This document shows, one piece after another, positions 1 to 9,699 of a stretch of 64,000 bases of DNA. The stretch lies in assembly GCA_009760855.2 (NCBI GenBank), contig WPIO01000164.1, positions 242,001-306,000 of the forward strand. Reading direction: 5' to 3'. Source of the DNA: Cristatella mucedo (taxonomy: Eukaryota > Bryozoa > Phylactolaemata > Cristatellidae). Position numbers and translations under genes: made by a program. How positions within the stretch are numbered: the first letter of the stretch is position 1; each line of letters starts with the position of its first letter. The notes beneath the pieces are model-generated. The model saw nothing but the letters and a program-made list of their open reading frames with translations, ran no database searches and was not told the origin of the DNA.

Positions 1-83
1 CTTCAGCACGAAAAGCACTTAGAAACACAAGGGCATGTTATGCTTGGTATGTGAACAGTCTATCTGAGCTAATACCTCATTAG

Positions 84-235
84 CCGAGCTGGTTTGGTCT
101 AGCGGTTAAGGTGCTCGCCCCGACCAAAGACTGTCTGAGGTCGCGGGCTCTAGCCCCGAGGCACACGTGAAGCCCCTGAATAGAGATTAAGTCCTCTTGG
201 GGCGCTATATAAATGAATTATATTATTAGTTATAT
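84..235 (+). mobile_element. SINE-1, tRNA-derived with LINE-A-like tail
   Basis: The tRNA-like head has an A-box-like TGGTCTAGCGG at 95-105 and a degenerate B box near 140-155. The 3' part (about 180-235) reads AGAGATTAAGTCCTCTTGG then GGCGCTATATAAATGAATTA, which aligns with the 3' end of the LINE-A copies here. Sister units 2 and 3 give the empty site. The flanking ATTAG (79-83 and 236-240) is the likely 5-bp target duplication. A second copy, reversed, is at 17421-17572. Confidence 0.85.
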
Positions 236-650
236 ATTAGCTGAGATTTAAAACTCGTGCAGTCATTGCAGATTTTCGGAGATCTCGAAAATGAGTTCTG
301 TGCATGTGTGCACTTGAAATGGTGGCCATATAACCATCAGATTTGATACAGCGTGTAGGACTAATTTGATTCACTAAAGCTGAATAGCTATTGGCCCAAG
401 AGAAAACATTCGGTTGAAATAAATCCAGTATTTGTACGTTGAATGCAATACTTGTTAACACGATATACGAGTAGAACGCTTAAATAGGATCCTCGGATAG
501 AACTGGGGCTGTATCCGGGCACTTAGCTTGCACTGAAAACGAAGTGAGTTAAAGACAGGTGACATTAGGCACAAGATTTCCTCAAATGTTTATGCAAAGC
601 CAAACACACGTCAAAACAGAATATGGTGGAATGAAAATTTGCGTTTACAG

Positions 651-728
651 GTTGCCTTATAATGCATGGGAACCACCGGAGCCTACTGAAGACTGGGATG
701 CCGAATATGCTGCTGGTCTAAATTCAAG
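651..728 (+). CDS. Candidate 78-bp symmetric exon, array copy 1
   Basis: Bounded by an acceptor (GCGTTTACAG) and a donor (AAG then GTATTTCC). The open frame enters at codon position 3 and leaves at codon position 2, so the exon is phase 2-2 and exactly 26 codons long. It encodes LPYNAWEPPEPTEDWDAE followed by YAAGLNS. The same peptide core is encoded by 1603-1680 and by the end of the exon at 20054-20201. Open frame continues past the donor only into LINE-A 3'UTR sequence, so the exon reading is preferred over a single 99-codon ORF starting at 559. The protein family is not recognised. It could also be a dead exon copy. Confidence 0.5.
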
Positions 729-777
729 GTATTTCCTGTGTTTAGGATTTAGGAGGCACCCATACAATTTCGTTAAT

Positions 778-895
778 AGTGCCACTAGCTGCACTTGCAA
801 GCTGACTCTGAGCATATTACCTCTAGCCGTTTTATTAGTATTTTTTTATCAAGCGTAATTCCGTTCACAATTCGATCGTGTTTCTTGTATAATAA
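778..895 (+). mobile_element. LINE-A 3'UTR fossil in unit 1
   Basis: The stretch from GCCACTAGCTGCACTTGC to TTTTTATCAAGCGTAATT and TTCGATCGTGTTTC matches the LINE-A 3'UTR seen at 12840-12960 and 53560-53690. It lacks the terminal GGGCGCTTTATC block and the (ATT)n tail. Unit 2 carries the same fragment at the same position, so it was there before the units duplicated. Confidence 0.65.
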
Positions 896-1602
896 CTGAA
901 ACCGTGGCACTGCCAATGTTTAACTTGGTTTGCAACTCTGATGTAACCGGAAAATAAGTGTAAACATGAAGGAAGTTAGTCGCTCACATTGTGCTTGCTC
1001 AAATACGTGACAGCCTACAAGCGTGCAAATTAAAAAACGAAAGAGGTCAGGGCCACTCGTTAGTTACTAGCAGCTAGCTACTGAGCATTTACTGAGTCTC
1101 ATAGACGCAAGGATGAAAAGTAAGGATTAGAAGCACAAGGGCATGTTATTCTTGGTATGTAAACAGTTCATCCGAGCTAATACGTCATTAGCTGAGATTT
1201 CAAACTCGTGCAGTCATTGCAGATTGTCGGAGATCTCGAAAATGAGTTCCGTGCATCTGTGCACACGAAATGGTGGCCATATAACAAACAGATTTGATAC
1301 AGGCTTTAAGATTAATTTGATTTACTAAAGCTGAATAGTTATTGGTCCAAGAGAAAGCATTCGGTTAACATGAATCCAGTATTTTTACTTTGAATGCAAT
1401 ACTTGTTAACAGGATATAATAGTCGGATGCTCTAATAGCATCCTCGGATAGAACTGGGGCTGTATCCGGGCAGTTTACATGTGCTGAAAAAGAAGCGAGT
1501 TAAAAGGCGGGTGACACTAGGTCCGCGAATTGTGTGAATTTATGTGCAATGCTTAATCCTCATCTATATAGCAAATGCTATGAGGAAGAATTGCGTTTTC
1601 AG

Positions 1603-1680
1603 GTTGCCTTACAATTTATGGAAACCACAGGAGCCTATTGAAGACTGGGATGCCGATAATGCGGCAGGTCAAAATTCAAG
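1603..1680 (+). CDS. Candidate 78-bp symmetric exon, array copy 2
   Basis: Acceptor GCGTTTTCAG, donor AAG then GTATTTCC, length 78 bp and phase 2-2, all as in the copy at 651-728. It encodes LPYNLWKPQEPIEDWDAD followed by NAAGQNS. Splicing copy 1 to copy 2 keeps the frame and gives a 26-residue peptide repeat. Of the 11 differences from copy 1, several are replacement changes, while EDWDA and both splice sites are unchanged. No stop codon. Protein not recognised. Confidence 0.5.
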
Positions 1681-1730
1681 GTATTTCCTGTTGTTAGGAT
1701 TTAAGAGGCATGCATACGATTTCTTAAATA

Positions 1731-1805
1731 AGGCCACTAACCACACTTGCACGCTGTATCTGTGCCTTTTACCCCTAGCCATGTTATCAATTTTGCTTAT
1801 TACAC
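1731..1805 (+). mobile_element. LINE-A 3'UTR fossil in unit 2
   Basis: GGCCACTAACCACACTTGC followed by CCCCTAGCCATGTTATC matches the LINE-A 3'UTR and corresponds to the fossil at 778-895 in unit 1. Confidence 0.65.
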
Positions 1806-1915
1806 ATGGTACCGCTCATGTGACAGCCCACAAGCATGCAAACTCAAAAACAACAGCGGTCAGGGCCACTCACTAGTTCGGCGCGTAGCAACTAAGCCTT
1901 TTGGAATCAGGCACA

Positions 1916-2050
1916 TGTAAGCAAGAAAGGCACGTAGAGACACAAGGGTATGTTACGTTTGATAGCAAATAGTTCATCTGAGCTAATACCTCATTAGCTG
2001 AGATTTGAATGGTGTGCAGTTGTTGCAGATTTTGGCTGATCGCGAAAATG
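1916..2050 (+). repeat. Tandem exon-cassette repeat, truncated unit 3
   Basis: Begins with the unit opening (GACACAAGGGTATGTTACG, then GAGCTAATACCTCATTAGCTGAG) and runs to CGCGAAAATGAGTT near 2054, where LINE reverse transcriptase sequence takes over. The exon part is missing. It shows the uninterrupted SINE-1 target site. Confidence 0.75.
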
Positions 2051-2054
2051 AGTT

Positions 2055-2165
2055 AAGTTTTACTTGATCTTGCAGAAGCGTTTGATACTTTGATCATCAA
2101 GTCCTTACGGAGGGTTTTTGCTGGGTCCTCTTGTTTGGTTCTTTGCGTGATTATGTTCGCTGATT
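2055..2165 (+). mobile_element. LINE RT fragment
   Basis: TTACTTGATCTTGCAGAAGC and what follows read as a decayed LLDL-AAFDT RT motif A, then a diverged stretch. Too short and decayed to assign confidently to LINE-A or LINE-B. Confidence 0.5.
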
Positions 2166-2214
2166 CAGTGCATATTAACACTAACCATATGATCGGCTTC
2201 CTTTGCACCACATG

Positions 2215-3195
2215 TTAACGGTTAATGGCTCTTGCCCCAGATGTTAACTGAGAACTCTTATGAGCAGTTGAAGCTTCACCACTCGGTTGGGGCTTCACTG
2301 CTCGCAGGTTTACCGGCTCCTTACCTGATATTCCCTGTGATAATCCTTCAGATTGCATCTCTAGCTTCTTTGTTAAGAAGATTGGTAAGATCAGGAAGTA
2401 CATCCATAAGATGGCAGCATCCCCTCTGAAATCCTGTTCTCCAATTCCATATGACACCTCAATGTTTACATTCCATGAGCTCAATATTTACCTCGTCGTG
2501 AAGTTCCCATCGTATTTTCACGGCTTAGACTTCCCCTTCAATGACGACCATACGCAATTCAGGCTCTCAATTATGTGGTTGAAACTTGGTTGTATCTTTG
2601 CTTTGATCCCCCTCTGCCCTACATCCAGTAGAATGCTTTTAACTCTCTTTGTTTTTTTTGTATTTATGACGTACATACATGGATGGGCTCACACCTTTCT
2701 TAAAATTAATGATAGAACCAACATACTGGTTCTAGAGAAGCTGCGTGCGATCCAAATATTGAAAAAGCTAACTCTCAAAATCAGCTCTACCAGAATATCT
2801 CACGCTGAGTCAGTACGAAATCTAAACTTCATATTCCAAAGTGAACTTTCCATGGACGACCGCACCAGCTCCACCATCAGGTCTGCCTACTTTCAGCTAT
2901 ATGCCATTGCTCAAAATCGGGCTTATTTAGAAAGGGATAACGAATCTAAATTAGTTCACCTGTTCGTGACTGCCGTCTTAGCTACTGTAACCCGGTGCTT
3001 GCTAGTCCACCTGCAAGTGGACTCAAGCACTTAAAGCTGCTGCAAAACTTTGCAGCGAGGTTTTTCTGACGTTAGCCTCGTAATGGTAAGGCCCCAACAC
3101 TTCTAGCTAACCACTACCGGCTCCAAGTTGAGAACGCATCAAATTCAAGGTTTCTTCACTAACTTTCAGGACCCTTCATTTTTTGGCTCGACGTG
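2215..3195 (+). mobile_element. LINE-A, internally deleted
   Basis: Starts in the pre-RT region (LTENSYEQL-like segment, then a decayed SLPD-P-D-L-RF-KKI stretch at 2310-2450) and jumps over most of the RT to YADD-downstream sequence near 2590. An open frame at 2411-3034 crosses the junction and covers LKINDRTNILVLEK, ISHAESVRNLNFIFQSELSM and SAYFQLYAIAQNRAYLERD. The HWLPV-like region follows to about 3195 with frameshifts. No 3'UTR or tail is joined. The 207-codon frame is fossil, not a host gene. Confidence 0.75.
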
Positions 3196-4835
3196 ACAAT
3201 GTGCTAGATATGAAGAACGCAGGCTAATGCAGGCCTGTTAAGACGATCGTAGCAAGAGTTAGACTCTGCATCAGTTGATCAGCCTGGAGCTATCACTACT
3301 CGCCGAGAAAATACACTAGTGTAAGGATATATTAGATCGGTGTCGTTTTATATCTGCTCGCTCGCTACGAATTTATAGTTCTCATCCACAAAGCTCATGC
3401 CCATGAAAGTATCAGCCAGCAGTGAAGCATGGTGGAGACACTACACTATCAAATCTGTGGTTTTCAATTAAAGACCACATACTAACCGAACACTTTATAC
3501 CATCATCCCGGTGCTGCTCATTGGCAGACCAACTTAGTGTAGCCATAACCGAGATTGTTTTTCATTTGTTTTTGAAGGGGTTGTACCCAAGCCTTTTAAA
3601 TTGGAAATCATTAGAAAGATACTTTAAAAACCCTTAACTAGATACATTTATAGTTGCCAACTATTGCACAATTTGCTCTCTTCCGTAATTGTCAAAGAAA
3701 CTTAAAAATAGACATAGCATATATTGAAAAGAATGAGAGGTCAGAAAAATGTAAATCGAGGCTCAAGCGGCAGAAATCCACTGAATAAGCTCTCTTACTA
3801 ACCAATGACGAAACCTAATGACGTAACTTTGTAAACAGCAACAATTACGGGCACATCACTGCCATAGCTCAGCACCATCTATCAGTTGCCTTCAAAGCCG
3901 GTGATCATGATGCCCTAGTGGAACGTTTGAGAACAGCCTTCGGTCTGAAACACCGAGAAGTGGTATGGTTTAAATTTTACTTATCTAATTCTGTTAAATT
4001 GATCTCCTGTGTGGCCTAGTCGCATCCACCAGACAAGTTACCCATGCATTTAATAAAGTGTCCATACTCGGTCCATTGCTGTACTCCTTTCATCCTCAAC
4101 ATCTTGGAAAAGCGTGTACGTCCCATGAAATAGGATATCACTTTACATCTGCCTTTTTCATTTACACCATAAGCATTTGCCTCAGCAACTGATATTAATA
4201 ATAATAATACATTCGATAAAGCACCCTCAGAGAACTTAATCTCTTTCTAAAAGCTATATATTTGCTGCAAAGAAAACACAATAAACTGACGAGCGGTATG
4301 TGGTTGATAAGCAACTCAACATTTTTAGTGGTGGCATGCACAGGGTCGGCATGCCCATGTGGTTATTGCTAGCATGCAACAGCGTCAGCACGCATAGACC
4401 AGCAAGCAGTAAGTTACAGAAGTCAAGACGGAATGTCCTAGTCACAAATGCATGGGCCAATTTAGACGTGGTAGCCATGTCAAAAAAGCCCGAATTAAAG
4501 CAATGTTATCTAGCTGACAGTAGACAGACTTATTTGTGGAGCTGATGAGGATTAGAAATGAGAGGTAGCCTGGAGCCTATGAATGAAGAGACCTAAAAGT
4601 GAGCAACGTAACCTAGAAGTCAATCCCTTGCTTGACTGGTAGCCAGTGCAGGTCGGCGAAAGCTGATAAACTGAAAGCTTACCTTGCAGACATTTGATTT
4701 TGGATTTCGGCTAATTTTGTTGCACTAAACGGCGATAAAACTGAACGGCGGCTCATAGGACACCGTGAGATTGCATCTAGACTAGAAGGCTTTGCTCTTC
4801 GAAAAGGTAATTCGGTCATGCGACCGTTATCATGC
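3190..4835 (+). mobile_element. LINE-B with unusual 5' flank, interrupted by LINE-A
   Basis: RT-region LINE-B: ADQLSVAITEI near 3525, the palm start at about 3885, LGPLLYSFHPQHLGK-like at 4070-4110, and the YADD-downstream part resuming at 4669 (SATDKLKAYLADI across the break). A minus-strand LINE-A sits inside at 4195-4662. The first 240 bp (3190-3430) is not LINE-B as seen at 24-26 kb, but matches 7175-7420, which also precedes a LINE-B. Many frameshifts; no usable ORF. Confidence 0.7.
4195..4662 (-). mobile_element. LINE-A nested in LINE-B, rearranged
   Basis: On the minus strand the 3' end lies at 4195 with an (AAT)n tail, then 3'UTR to about 4400, a jump of roughly 480 bp to the LDFCN-LLAG segment, continuation to the HISS segment near 4545, then the APAYLS-HWLPV segment out of order to 4662. 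CTGATA at 4189-4194 and 4663-4668 is a 6-bp target duplication. Removing the insert restores the LINE-B reading. Confidence 0.8.
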
Positions 4836-4837
4836 TA

Positions 4838-5696
4838 TGCTCACTGTTCGCCCTCGCCCAGACGGCTTATAGTTTACCACAGACATTAAACTATCTAGGT
4901 CTACTAAGCGCAAGTTTGAAAAAGCATAAAAATAATCAGGACTGATGGTCCATCAACAGGCATACGAGGACTATAGTAGGTCGTACCAATCGATCTTAGC
5001 AAAGGCCAATTCTGGCTTCTATAGAAACATTGTTGAATCACAGGTGCACAATCCAAAAATGCGGATGTCAACGACCAACCATCTCCTCAACCGCTCCAAA
5101 ATTGGCTCCTTACCTGATGATCCTTCTGATGATCTAGTGAATTGCTTCTCTCGATTCTTTGTGCAGAAGATAGACCAGATCAGGGAGTCCATCCCTGTGA
5201 TGACTACAACCCCGTTGGAATGCTGTTCCCCGATTCCCGGCTTCTCCTCAATGTCTAAATTTAAGCAGGTCACTAGTGATTTCATCCTAAAGTTCATATC
5301 CCGACGCCGTAATGGCTCAATAGGTAAGGCGGTTGCTTTTCCCGACTTCGGCCCCGAGGTCGTGGGTTCGAATCCTGCGGTGGGCGATACTTTATCACCA
5401 CTGCAAGCTGTGGTGATTGTCGTAAAGACTCTTCTATCACTATACAAAAAGAGACTGTTAAATCAGCTAGTATTTATTTATTATTTATTATCCTAATGAA
5501 AGAAGACAAGTTCTTTGGAACCTATTCCCACTGTCATGCTCCTACGTTGCATTGATCTGCTGCTACCGGGCTTAACTGGCATCATTAACCTGTCATTAGC
5601 CTCAGGTCATGTCCCAGCACTTCAAAAAAAGCTGTAGTCAGGCAAATGCTCAAGAAGCATCTAGAAAGACATTGAGCTTTTTTAGGGCACTGTATG
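4838..5696 (+). mobile_element. LINE-A 5' half joined to its own 3' end
   Basis: Starts with TVRPRPDGLYFTTDIKL-like sequence and includes a 183-codon open stretch from 4945 (AYEDYSRSYQSILAKANSGF, FFVQKIDQIRESI). SINE-2 interrupts it at 5302-5488. It continues to the CVVRPLLKK-like region near 5650, then jumps to the LINE-A 3' block CTAGAAAGACATTGAGC and the tail at about 5697. The RT and C-terminal domain are therefore missing. Confidence 0.75.
5302..5488 (+). mobile_element. SINE-2, best copy
   Basis: tRNA-derived head with A box TGGCTCAATAGG (5313-5324) and a perfect B box GGTTCGAATCC (5365-5375). A body follows with CTCTTCTATCACTATAC then AAAAAGAGACTGTTAAATC, and a (TTTA)-type tail to 5488. 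TATCC at 5297-5301 and 5489-5493 is the likely target duplication. The host is LINE-A, whose uninterrupted form is visible on the minus strand near 46270. The B box suggests an internal pol III promoter. Confidence 0.85.
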
Positions 5697-6867
5697 AATA
5701 ATAATAATAATAATAATATTGCACTTGATAAAGCGCCCTCAAACAACTTAATCTCTTTCTAGGCGCTTTACATTTGCTGCAAAGTGATATGCGATAGAAT
5801 AGTAAGTAAAATCATGCTTGAAAAACAAACAAAATGAATTATAGGGTTAGGGGTGACATGCACAGGGTCAGCATGCAAATGTGGTTAGTGACAGCATGCA
5901 CAGTGTCAGCACGCGTAAGCACGTGAAGGACGAATCACAGGGACCCACTAAATGATGTCCTAAATAGGTGTTTTTAACTTTCTTTTAAATGTGGTCAGGT
6001 CATGGGATGTTCTGACGCAGGTCGGGAGGGAGTTCCAGGCTTTGGGAGCATACGAGCTAAATGCACGGTCTCCAAAGGATTTAAGGTTTGTACGAGGTAT
6101 TTCCAGACTGTTGGATTCCGAGAAGCGGGTGGTACGATGCTTGGCCTGATGGGGTATTATATCTGAAAGATAGGCTGGAGCCATAGAATTAAGAGACCTA
6201 AAAGTGAGCCACAAAACCTTGAAGTCAATCCGTCGTCTCACTGGTAGCCAGTGCAGGTCGGCGAGAAGTGGAGTAATGTGGCAACTGCGAAGCTCACGGC
6301 AGACAAGTCTAGCTGCCGAGTTTTGCACCAGCTGCAATCGCCTGATCGCACATGCTGGTAGGCCAGTAAGCAGTGAGTTGCAAAAGTCGAGACGGGATGT
6401 CACGAATGCATGGACCAACTTGGACGTGGTATCCTTATCTAAACAAGCCCTAATTTTAGCAACGTTATGAAGCTGAAAATAGGCAGATTTGACTGTGGAG
6501 CTGATGTGGTCGTCTAACGAGAGGTCGCTTTGGAATATGACAGCTAGATTTCGAGCTGATTCAACTGGAGATATGCTGGCAGAGCCAATTTTGAGTCAGC
6601 CTTTCCAATTTCTGAATCACACTGGGTTTGCCCATAACTAGTAAGTTAGTTTTGTCATCGTTTAGTTTTAGAAAATTTGCTGCCATCCATGTGCGGATGT
6701 CATCAATGCATGCAGCAAGTGAGTTTAGAGAATTTGAGGTGCTCGAAGGCTGGGAGGGATCAAAGCAAAGGTACAACTGAGTGTCATCTGCATAGAAGTG
6801 AAAGCCTAGATTGTGCTTGGCACTCACATCAGCAAGAGGCAGAGTAAAAACCGTGAAAAGGACCGGA
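5697..6867 (-). mobile_element. LINE-A, 5'-truncated, minus strand
   Basis: The (ATT)n tail lies at 5697-5722 and the 3'UTR to about 5950. The C-terminal domain is open at 5960-6418 (minus, 152 codons: [41 protein letters not shown]). A second open part at 6561-6827 holds the RT end with the intact catalytic box Y-A-D-D and FLKLNDDKTNLLVMG. Truncated at 6867 just upstream of YADD. It meets the plus-strand LINE-A copy tail to tail. Confidence 0.85.
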
Positions 6868-7174
6868 CGTGCATTATTGTTATTCTTTTTATTAACCTAT
6901 TGCAAAAAGGTGTAAGATTCTTGGCCTATTTATGAGTACAGTAACAGACACAAAACCTGCATGGGAGTGGAATCTAAACACGGGGTGTGAAGACGTGCTT
7001 AGTCAGTAGTAGATAATAGTCATTTCCATGCAAATGCTAAAAGCCTTGTTCCTGGGCGTGCAGGACTACGGTGGTGTTGCCAAAGAACTTCATACAAGGT
7101 AATTATTTAAGGGCCATTTAGTGTTTTTAGAGGATCCTAATGAGAAAAGTACGAGTGCACTTGGATTGGTAATT
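6868..7174. other. No recognised feature
   Basis: Spacer between LINE pieces. It begins with TGCATTATTGTTATTC, possibly a stray LINE-A tail. Nothing else supported. Confidence 0.4.
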
Positions 7175-8480
7175 CTGCTAGATAGGAAGAACCCAGGCTA
7201 ATGCGAGCCCCTTAGGAGGGTTGCAACAAGAATCAGACTCTGCATCATTTGATCAGCATGAAGCTATCACTACTCAGCCATGGAAATACGCAAGCACATG
7301 GATTTATTTGAACGGTATCAGTATATTTCTGTTTGTTTCCTAAGAATACGTGAAAGTTCCTATCTCCACGTTGCCTGATGCTGAAATTATCAGTCAGCAG
7401 TAATGTAAGGTGGAGAGCCTATACCATCATCTGCCCAGTCTTAAGAGGTAAATACATGAATACATGAAAAAAATAAATGATATAGGATTGTTAGTTAGTA
7501 TGCAGTAACTGAAGATCCTATATCATAATTTCTATGGTGTTATATTTCAGACCAACTGAGTGCAGCTATAAACGAGATCGTGATGTGATTCATTCTCTGG
7601 AACAAGGGGTTATACACAGGTAGTCGTTAGACTGATACTTAAAACCCTGAATGAGACACATAAGTCTTTGCAAACAATCGTCAAGTTCCTCTTCTACCAT
7701 AAGTGTTAAATACACTTCAAAATTAGTAAGCAAACAGCTGGGAATAGAGATTGAAAAGAATATAATGTCAGAAAAACTGAAATCGTCGCTCAAGCGGCAG
7801 AACTTCACTGCAACTGCTCTTCTCTATGTAACCAATGACATACTAAAAAGCAACGGTGACGAAAATATCATAGCCCTACACTCAGCTACACCTATCAGCT
7901 GCCTTCAACACCAGCGATGACGATGTCCTACTGGAATGATTGACAACAGCCATGGTTTTGCAGACAGAGCTCTGGCATGGTTTAAATCATGCTTATCTGT
8001 TAGTGTTTAATCCAAGTCGTGCGGGTCTCAGGTGTCATCCACCGGACCAGTCATCCGTGTCAACCATATAAGGTTCATCCTTGGTCCGTTGCTGCTCTCA
8101 GTTTATACTCAAACTCTGGGAAAAGTGACTCAAGCCCATGGAATAGGCTCTCATTTTTACAGCTGTAATTGCCATTTAAAACACCGGAATCTGCTGCACA
8201 AACTGTTAGAGATGCCTGCAATGCCGAAATTTGATCTTGGATTTTGACCAATTTCCTGAAACTAAAAGACGATACAACTTAATTGTGGCTCATAGAACAT
8301 CCTATGAGTGAGGGCTGTACTAAAAGGCATTGCTCTTCTAAGATGCTGTTGTGCGACCATCGTCATGAAGTCGATAGTTTGTGTCACCTTTGACAGCTGC
8401 ATCAGTTTTGAAAGTTTCAATAATCGGACGTTTCCACAGCTAGTTGTCACGTGCCATTTAGGCTCGGTCTCGTGTTACAA
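7175..8480 (+). mobile_element. LINE-B with the same unusual 5' flank as 3190
   Basis: The first 245 bp matches 3190-3430 (shared AGACTCTGCATCA, TTGATCAGC, GCTATCACTACTC). LINE-B RT follows: QTECSYKRDR-like at 7555, SEKLKSSLKRQNFTATALL at 7768, the palm start near 7900, LGPLLLSVYTQTLGK at 8074 and the post-YADD region to about 8330, then CVTFDSCISFESF to about 8420. It is heavily frameshifted and has no 3' end. Confidence 0.7.
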
Positions 8481-9695
8481 GTGGTGCAAGCGATGGTAAG
8501 ATGAGTGCGCTATTGTATGCGATCTAAAGTCTCTATTTGAACATTTGATGCATCATTCGCTGAGCTTGTGAGTAAATCCGATGTAAGCCCTCGTTCCTAC
8601 ATTGGTTAGAATTTATTTCATTAGAAGCCGATTTTCTAATCATCTCAAACTGCAAGCTCGGGAGAACAGTTTCTAGTTTTAGCGTATCTAGTTACTGGCA
8701 ACAAGTCGTCTACATCAAGTTCGAAACAAGGAAAAATACAAGTGAAGTTCGAATGATTTTATACATTGATTGTTTTACATTATAGCTGCACCGTTTTTCT
8801 GGCAGTACGCGACTCGACTGGCTCTGATACTCACTCTAGCAGGTGACATGCTTTGTTGACTATTTAAAGGCCTCACACATATAACTGGGCTTAAAAAGGT
8901 CCACGACAGCATTCGAACGAACAAAATTGGACCATGTTCTTGAAGAGAAACCACCTTACCTAGTGTGCCATAACTGCCAACTCTCTAATGTCCGTCGAGC
9001 ACGGAACAAGGCACTTCACTTTCTCTGCTCACTCAACTGATCGTATCCTTAGAAAAATGCATCGAGTGGCATTGAACTAGGCTTGTGCAATGATGCTTTG
9101 ACGTTATGCATGAATATGACACGCTGACACTGTATTGGCGTTATTTCGCAGTTGAAGATGGAGGCATGGGAAGACCATCCCGACTGGCAACTGCTTTTGT
9201 GGGCTGGTATCAACACCAACCGAAACGAGAAAACATGAGACCAACATCGCTCTGTAGGAACGGATGCCTTGTTTAGTAAATTTAGGATGTTGATGAAATG
9301 TTGAGGACTGTGTGGATATTGCAGCACCTATGTTTTATATACAATAATACAATTGTCCTGCCAGCAACGTGTAGACACGTCTCAGTTGATGGAGCAGGAT
9401 GTAGTGGCAGCAACAGCTACAGCGTTTAATTTGAAGATACAATTGTCGGTAGTGTTGTCGTTCATGCATCGGCAGGGTTGGCAGACTAAGATTATATTTG
9501 ATCAGCACATTGACATTCTATCTGTGCAGGGACTGCGGCTAGGTTGCATTGGAGCTACATAAATTAACGTGCTTCGATAGAGGAGATTATTGCTCTGACG
9601 AGCAGCAGGAGTAGTTATTGTCGACAGGAGAAGACAACTTCTTTTTTACCTTACAACATGACACTAGCTGACATGCTCGATGAGTTTGCACCTCT
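8481..9695. other. No recognised feature
   Basis: Unassigned spacer. ACCACCTTACCTAGTGTGCC at 8952 recurs with one mismatch near 61451, hinting at a sparse unknown repeat. Short ORFs here show no motif or splice context. Confidence 0.4.
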
Positions 9696-9699
9696 GACT

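Larger units (their letters stand above)
1..1110 (+). repeat. Tandem exon-cassette repeat, unit 1
   Basis: First of two and a half direct tandem units (1-1110, 1111-1915, 1916-2050). The units share the opening ACACAAGGGCATGTTAT, the block CGAAAATGAGTT, GGATAGAACTGGGGCTGTATC, a 78-bp candidate exon, and the closing GTCAGGGCCACTC. Exon identity between units 1 and 2 is 67/78 by eye, and the flanks look similarly conserved. Unit 1 carries a SINE-1 insertion absent from units 2 and 3, and also a fossil LINE-A 3'UTR just after the exon. This is a DNA-level duplication that includes intron sequence, not a retrocopy. Confidence 0.85.
1111..1915 (+). repeat. Tandem exon-cassette repeat, unit 2
   Basis: Second unit, aligning with unit 1 from AGCACAAGGGCATGTTAT (about 1132) to GTCAGGGCCACTC (about 1860). 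Compared with unit 1 it lacks SINE-1 and has lost roughly 150 bp after the LINE-A 3'UTR fossil. It retains the candidate exon with acceptor and donor. Confidence 0.85.

Noticed and set aside
559-858. Single-exon 99-codon gene with a hydrophobic C-terminus
   Set aside because: The C-terminal 'membrane' part is LINE-A 3'UTR; splice signals and the homologous copies favour a 78-bp exon at 651-728.
5302-5380. Functional tRNA gene
   Set aside because: A and B boxes are present but the cloverleaf does not close, and the sequence continues into a repeated body with a (TTTA)n tail, as in two other copies: a SINE.
6204-6470. ORFs antisense to LINE-A C-terminal domains (also near 12311, 42632, 44994, 48279, 54332)
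   Set aside because: Recurrent shadow frames opposite the LINE-A coding strand.
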